Origin: UMGS1668 sp035447605
GTDB taxonomy: Bacteria; Bacillota; Clostridia; Oscillospirales; Ruminococcaceae
DNA: 64,000 nucleotides
Direction of reading: 5' to 3'
NCBI GenBank assembly: GCA_035447605.1
Contig: DAOTHJ010000005.1
Location: forward strand, 27,855 to 91,854
This document shows positions 57,475 through 64,000 of the stretch, in pieces. The stretch's first letter is position 1; each line of letters starts with the position of its first letter. The position numbers and the translations under genes were made by a program. A model generated the notes under the pieces. That model was given only the letters and a program-made list of their open reading frames with translations, did no database searches and was not told where the DNA came from.

Positions 57475-60400
57475 TTAGGAGCGGGCGTCCTCCCGGCTCT
57501 CTTTTTTTCTGCGCGTCGCGATCAGGAAGACGGTAATCAGAACCACCGCTCCTGCCGCGGCACAGGCGATCCAAATCCACGGGCTCGGGGTTGCTTCCGC
57601 AGGTTCCGCCACGGCCGCTTCCTCCACGCTGACAACCTGGAACCGGCTGAATCCGTTGATTTCAAACCGGATGCCGACAGGCTCGTTGTCCTCATAGACG
57701 AGCGTTCCGTCGACCAGCTCCGTTGTGCCGGCGCTGTGTTCCACATAGACGCCGAGCGTCTTGAGGAACGCCTCATCGGCCATCTGCTCTTCGCTGAGGC
57801 CTTTTACCGGCAGCGTGACGGCGGCCGCGAGATCCTGCAGGTTCGTTTCGATTCTCTTCGGTACGCCGAAGACTTTGCCCGTCGTATCCGTCGTGGAGAA
57901 GACCGAGGAATCGCCGAGGAAGGCCTCTTCCGCCTCCTCTGCTTCATCCTGCGCCTGCACGATGCGGAAGAAGATCGTTGTACCGCTTTGAGCCGCCCGC
58001 TCAACTTCCTCTGCGGAAATTTCCACCGTTCCCGCAGGGGACATAAGCGTCAGGCCGAGTCCGTTCTGCGAAAGCGCCATAACCGCATCGGACGGTGCCT
58101 CAAAGGTATATTCGTTTGCCGGATCATCCGCGGAATCGCCAATCGTCACCGCGACGGCATCCGATACGCCGCCCTGTTCGATCAGCTTCTGCACCGTATC
58201 GGCAGTCAGGATGACAGAATCCATCTTCGTACCGTTATCGAGCGCTGAGCGATAGATGGGCTCGCTCCCGGCGCTGTTGCCGGACTGTGCGGATGCGGTA
58301 CGTCCCGTCTCCGCGCGCGTCTCCTCTTTCGACACACCCTCCTGCTTGACGACCAGCAGGAACGTTCTGGAAACCGTATTGTCGCCTTCCGTCGCCGTAA
58401 TCGTGAGCACGACGCTCGCATCATGGCCCTGCGGCCGTGTGACAATACCGATCATGCCGTCGTCACCCTGCTCCATGCGGATTACATCCGGATCGGAGGA
58501 GGTCCATGTGATCTGTACGCCCTCGCTGCTGATGCCGCGTACCGTGAAGTTCTCGGTCATGCATTCCCAGTTATTGCCCGATGCGAAGGTGAATTCCGTC
58601 TCCAGCGGCAGAGCCGGCTGAACCGCTTCGCCGTTTGCAATCCATTTGGCATACAGCGTCACATTTCCGGCAACGTCGGAGGTAAAATCGTATTTTTGGG
58701 TGAGTCCGGCATCCAGATACCAGCCGCCGAAGGTATAGCCATCCCGTACCGGGTCGTTCGGATCCTTGATATTGCCGCCGTACGGGATCTTCTGGCCCTC
58801 CACCACGTTGCCGCCGTTGGAATCAAACGTAATCGTACCGATTCCGGCGCCGTAAGTGTTGGCCGTATATTTTGCCACCATCGTCATGTTTCCGGTCTCA
58901 TCATAAACCTCTTCCCAACCGACGAAGGTGTAGCCCTCGCGCTCCGGGGCCTGCGGTGCCGAGGCCGATTTGCCGTCCTCCACGATCTGAATCTTGAGCA
59001 CCGTGCCGTCCCAATCTCTAAAGGTTACGGCATGGGTTTCCGTATCATCCACCGGGCCGCTGTCGCTGGAGTCCTTTCTGGCATAGGTGTATCTGTTGTC
59101 TGAGTTCTCGGCGCTTGTGCCGCCCTTCGTCGTAACCGTCACATGCACCGTTCCAGCGCTGCCCACAGGGGAAATTGCGACGATCTTCGTATCTGAAATG
59201 ACCGTGTAGGAAGCGGCATCCACTTCTCCGAAGCGAACCGCAATCATCTTTGTGAAATTCGTTCCGCGGATCGTAACGCTCGTGCCTCCGAGAATCCGGC
59301 CTCTCTCCGGAGAGACCGAGGTCACGGTGGGCGCAGGTTCGACCGTCGCCGTGATCGTCAGCTCGTCGGAGGTGAGATCCTCGCCCTCCGAGAGCTCCGC
59401 AATCGCGATCGTCAGGCTGAACGTCGTCACGTTGGAATCGAAGTCCGTGCCGCTGTACGCGAGATTCACTTTGCAGTGCGTCGTATCCGTATACTCGACG
59501 CTCTCGACGCTCACGCCGGCAGGGGNNNNNNNNNNNNNNNNNNNNNNNNNNNNNNNNNNNNNNNNNNNNNNNNNNNNNNNNNNNNNNNNNNNNNNNNNNN
59601 NNNNNNNNNNNNNNNNNNNNNNNNNCGTCCTTGAAGGTCACGTTCGAGAGCGCCACCGTCAGGCTGTTCGCATCGAGATTCTCCTCCGTCAGAGCCTCCG
59701 CCGGAGTGATCGCCGACGTGATGACCAGCGTCGTGAATTCCTCAACGGAGCCGTAGGAGGTGCCTTCGATGTTGGTCGCGTAGGCGCGCACATAATATTT
59801 CGTGCCTTGGGCGAGCCCGGTTATCGTCTCGCTGAAGGTATCCGTGCCCAAGCCATTGTCATTCTTCGTGACGCCGGTCTCCCCGATCTCAGGCGTGCTG
59901 TCCGTCGAGGAGTAAACAATACCTCTCTCGGTCACCGACTCGCCGCCCGAAGCCGTCACGTCGCCGCCCAGCACCGCCGTCGTCGCCGTGTAGGTCGTCA
60001 CGCTGTCCGTCGTCACCGTCGGCGCCGTCTCGACCAATGCCGTGATCGTCAGCTCGTCGGAAGTGAGATCCCCGTCGTTGTCGGAAAGCTCCGCAATCTT
60101 GATCGTCAGGCTGAACGTCGTCACGTTGGAATCGAAGTCCGTATCGTCGTACGCGAGACTCACCTTGCAGTGCGTCGTATCCGTATACTCGACGCTCTCG
60201 ACGCTCACGCCGGCAGGGGCGTTATTGAGCGTGAAGTTTGCCTCGTCGAGCGTCGCGTCCTTGAAGGTCACGTTCGAGAGCGCCACCGTCAGGCTGTTCG
60301 CATCGAGATTTTCCTCCGTTAAAGCCTCCGCCGGAGTGATTGCCGCTGTGATCGGCGGCAGGGTTGTCACGGATTTGGTCGTGTAACAGGTCTTGTTGCC

Positions 60401-63400
60401 GGCCATATCTTTTACGATTACATTGAAATAATAGGTTGTTCCCGCCGTAAGAACGGTGGCATCCTTTGTGGCGATATCTGCCGCATAGCTGCCCAGCGCC
60501 GTTCCGTTGGCTTCAATATCCGTCACGGTGCCGAGATTGTTGCTGGTGGAGCGGTAAACCAGGTATTCCAGATCGGCCTGTGTGCTGCAGTCGTCGGTTG
60601 CTTTGTTCCAACTGAGCGTTGCACCTGTCCGGGTGATATTCGACGACGTAATGGTTTTATCGGTCACGCTTGGTGCGGTCGTATCGATATCCATGATCTT
60701 TGTATCGCTCGCGACGATGCCCTCGGTGGAGCCGCCCTCGCCGAAGCCGGAGAACTCCACAATATAGCCACTCAGCTTGGCAAAGCTGCTTCCGTCATAT
60801 GCGCTGAGATCGTCCCAATAGGGACCCAGCAACCCGATATAAACAAAATCTCCGGTATTCGGCTCACCGGAATGCCACGGTGAGAAGCCGTCGGTCACAT
60901 TATTTGCGATCTCCTGCCCGGCCTCCGGTCCGTCGACCCAATAGTAAAGCACCGTCTCCGGATGCTGATAAATATAGGAAGTGGTCCCGTTGCAGATGGC
61001 GTCTGTGCTATAAAGGGTCACGTAATGCGGAAGAAGGTTTTTCTGTTCCGTAAACGTGGTATCGCAGAGATCCGAATAGGAGATCTCGTTGCCGTCCGTC
61101 CCTCTCGTTATGCTCGGGCTTGAAACCGTGCCGGTGTTTCTCTGCCAGAGGCCACCCATCCATGCGTCGTTCCAGTGGTCGTCTCCGGTTCCTCCGGTAT
61201 CGACCAATTTTAGCAAGATCGAGTTCTCTGCCTGGCTTGTCGCGGTGGCAAGATAGCCGCGCCCGCCGAAATACGGGTCCGCCGTGCTGCCCGCCGCAAG
61301 CGCGGCGTCTACCCAGCTGATAGGCGTGGCGACATAGCGGTAAAAATGTCCATCAAAGAAGGTATCTCCCGCCTCCGGAGAGACCGAGCTGGCTGTAGCC
61401 GTAATGGTCTGCTGCGCCGTACCATTTAACGAGTAAACAATGTTGCTCAGTAAAGTTTCGGCCGCCGGAATATCCGTGAAGGAGAAAACCACGCTGTTAA
61501 ACTGCTGTCCGGCGGAATAGGAGTTTATATAGGTCGTCCCATTTGTTCCGCCAAGGAAGGTGAGAACGCCGCTCCCGAGCGACGGCACCGTGATATATCC
61601 ACTGTTCACGGAGATCGTGATTATTCTGCACGGGGAGGACATGGTTATGCCGCAGGTGTAGGTCGATCCGCTCTTCCATGTGACATTGGTGAGCTCGACC
61701 GTCGCGGCGACTATAACATTAATTCTATAATAATTTATGGTGACGCCGTCCTGCGCCGTCACTCTGACGATGAAGAAATCGCCGTTGCTGATTGCTTCGT
61801 TTGCATAGGCCGTATCGCTTGCGAAGTTCGTGGTAGAGGCGCCGCTCGCATATTTGACCGCTTTCACCGTGGCATTCCCGTCGTTTTTGTCAAACAGCGT
61901 AATATAACTGCCGGTGTTGCTCGTATCCGCAGCCTGCGCCGAGGTGAGCATCACCGAGCCCGCCGTCTCCGAACCCAGCGTACCGGCCGGAGTTCCGAGG
62001 GCAACGGTCGCTCCTTTTACCGTAGAGGATGCTTTCAGGGTCGCATCGGTGCTCAGGAAGGCCAGCTCGCCGATGGCGGAGGCAAAAGCCGCGCTGCCGC
62101 TGCCGTCGTCGCCTGTGAGCTGGTTGCCGTACTCGACAAAGTAGCCTTTGGCTGAATAAGTGCTGGCCGGATCCGTAAGGTCATATGAGATATCGTTCCA
62201 TGAGAATACCGTGCCCTGCTTTCCGGGGCTCCCGGAGACGACCAGCGTCGTCAGGCAGTTTTCGCCGCCGGCCGTATTGTTCGGCTCATTGCCGCGTCCC
62301 CAGTTGAAATAATAGCCCAGCGACGCGTTTTCTGCATCTACAGTTTCAAGCGGCGAGGCATCGGTTAAAGTGGTTACGTTATAAAACAGATCACCAATTT
62401 CCGGCCCGCAGGCCCAGTACCAGCCGTTGGTGACGAAAGAAGCCGTCTGAAAGCTGTCATAATACAGTCCATTCAGAGTTCCGTGGCTCAGAATCGTGCC
62501 GCCCAGCCAGCCTGTACTGCCGCCGGAAAGGGAATTCAGGAAGGTATCCTCTGAGAGAGTCGTGACGGTGGCGAGATAGCCGGTCCTGCCCATGTAGGTC
62601 ATACCCTTTGCGGTGGTATAAGCGGTAACCCAGTCAATGCCCCACTCTCCGGCCGGCAAAAACTGATAGTAATGCTCCGTATCGCTGTTATAAAAAGTAT
62701 CCGTCGTGATATTTTCGGTCGTGACCGTGATGTTCACCGTCTGAGAATCGCTTGCTACGGCGAAGCCCACCGCGCGCAGATAATCCTGCACCGCGCTTGT
62801 CAGCGTACCGTCGGCAAGATTGATCCTCTTCGTGTAGTCATTCGAAGTCGAGGAGACTGTGAAGCCGGCCGGCGCGGTCGGCAGAACGATCTGATCTCCA
62901 CTGATTACATTGTCGGAAAACGCAATCAGGATGGTTTTAATGTTGCTTCCGGATACCGCAACATTCGGATAATAATATTTGTCACCGGTGAGAGCCGCGC
63001 TCCCAAGTTCAAGGCCAACCGGCGTCGTAACCGATTCCGTTGTATAGCAGGTCTTATTGCCGGCCTCGTCCTTCACGATCACGTTGAAATAATAGGTGGT
63101 GCCCGCCGAGAGACCCGTGATATCCTTTGTGGCGATATCCGCCGCATAACTGCCGACGGCGGTGCCGTTGGCTTCGATATTCGTAACCGTATCGAGATTA
63201 TTGCTGGAGGACCGATAGACAAGGTATTCCAGCGCCGTCTGCGCGCTCGTGTCGTCGGTGGCCTTATTCCAACTGAGCGTCACGCCCGTTATGGTAAGGT
63301 TGGACGCTGTGATGGCGGTATCGGTCACGGCCGGCGCGGTCGTGTCGGAACCGGAGTCAACCGCAAAAGCCGTGAGCACCGGATAGCCCTGATTGGTTGA

Positions 63401-64000
63401 GCCCGTATCCGCGGCCCATGTTCCGGTATAGCCGGTGTTGAGATCCGTGACAAAATCCGTGCTCTTCATATATTCAGAAGTCTTCGCGATCGTGTAGTCG
63501 GTTCCATTTCCGATGCCCTTTTCCGTCCCTGCGGAGCTGTTGTAATAACATCCTGTTACGGAACCCGAGTCATAATATCCGATCACTCCGCCCTTATAAA
63601 TAAGAACAGTTGTGCTGCCTGTAGCATAACAGTTTGCGGTCGATGATCCTGTTCCGGTCTGGATTCCAATCAGGCCGCCCGCGCAGGCATTGTTCCCCGA
63701 TGCTGTCACATTGCCCGTGGCATAGCAGCTTGTAACGGAGGTGTTCGACGGGCCTGCCTGACCCAGAAGCCCACCGGCCGAAGTGACGCTGCCGCCCGTC
63801 ACGGTAACCGCCGCGAAGCAATTTGAGGCGCTGCAATAATCAGCCTTGCCGATCAGGCCCCCCGCGTAATAGTACGCAGCAGAGACGCTGCCCGTGGCAT
63901 AGCAGTTCGTGACCGGAGTGGAAGTACTGCCAGTGCCGTTCCAGTAGCCGACAAGCCCGCCGGCACTATATGACGAAAAGATTGAAACATCTATCAAGCC
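57475..64000 (-). CDS. Large modular surface protein (5' end outside the window, one assembly gap)
   Basis: More than 2100 residues, truncated at the window edge. From N to C in the window: GLUG-type repeats (GGLIGK, GGLLGQ, CYATG units), an Fn3-like module (ATLSWNKATDD type), a C-type-lectin-like domain ending GYFVEYG, a beta-sandwich region, a second lectin-like domain ending GYIVEFSG, a second Fn3-like module, two copies of an ~110-residue repeat (ITPAEALTEENLDANS), an IPT/TIG domain, an InlB_B repeat (ITFDSNGG..YTFGGWY), and a C-terminal membrane helix before RRKKESRED. There is no LPXTG. The gap lies in the second ITPAEA copy and breaks the frame artificially. The first copy suggests about 40-45 bases are really missing. 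Likely an adhesin. Confidence 0.85.
59526..59625. other. Assembly gap, 100 N, inside the surface-protein gene
   Basis: The flanks match an intact repeat copy at 60180-60320, in which only about 13 residues (39 bases) separate the corresponding points. The gap length is a placeholder. Confidence 0.98.

Overview
The window looks like a draft or metagenome-assembled chromosome fragment of a GC-rich anaerobic Bacillota, most likely Clostridia. This rests on a complete V-type ATPase operon in the enterococcal ntpFIKECGABD order, a T-box riboswitch, AGGAGG ribosome sites with TTG/GTG starts, many TTGACA-17-TATAAT promoters, PrsA-type foldases, PadR and PASTA proteins. I cannot place it at genus level. 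Two runs of exactly 100 N (56873-56972, 59526-59625) are assembly gaps, and both sit inside near-identical repeats.

Layout. 1-3000: end of a branched-chain amino-acid ABC importer (livM-livG-livF), then the AzlCD branched-chain amino-acid exporter. 3.2-7.2 kb: MnmM tRNA methyltransferase, a CBS protein, a two-component pair and a short repeat region. 7.2-15.1 kb: valS, three paralogous GNAT acetyltransferases and two tandem PPIC foldases, one a lipoprotein and one membrane-anchored. 15.3-24.6 kb (minus): the V-ATPase operon, headed by a class II aldolase gene; the K subunit keeps the Na+ ligands known from Enterococcus hirae. 24.9-30 kb (plus): a radical SAM activase-like protein, then a threonine module (ThrR/PheB-type regulator, hom, thrB, lysC). 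30.1-34.9 kb (minus): a leucine (CUC) T-box leader controls an acyl-CoA ligase, followed by a zinc-ribbon/pseudokinase/PASTA protein and a TIM-barrel isomerase-like gene. 35.1-39.1 kb (minus): padR, rlmB and a degenerate P-type-ATPase-like membrane protein. 39.3-43.8 kb (minus): YgfK-type oxidoreductase and a hydantoinase homologue that has lost its metal ligands, a pair related to anaerobic purine catabolism clusters. 44.4-47.2 kb: mtaB, a split chromate transporter pair, tRNA-Asp and tRNA-Thr.

47.2-52.5 kb is an AT-richer island downstream of the tRNAs. It holds truncated gene remnants, a PlsC-zinc-ribbon protein, an RhlE-type helicase and a radical SAM pseudogene, with two diverged ~180 bp direct repeats at 47301-47477 and 51610-51790. 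53.1-56.8 kb holds two tiny charged proteins, a YqeY-like protein, a patatin and an orphan TAXI binding protein. 56.8-57.4 kb is an array of structured repeats whose stems show compensatory changes; a related copy lies at 34961-35012. The window ends inside a modular surface protein of more than 2100 residues (minus).

The most unusual signals are the leucine T-box on an acyl-CoA ligase operon, the covarying three-way-junction repeat array, and three enzyme homologues without their catalytic residues (pseudokinase, P-type-ATPase-like protein, hydantoinase). Branched-chain amino-acid handling recurs (LivFGM, AzlCD, leucine T-box). All functional statements come from reading motifs; no search was run.
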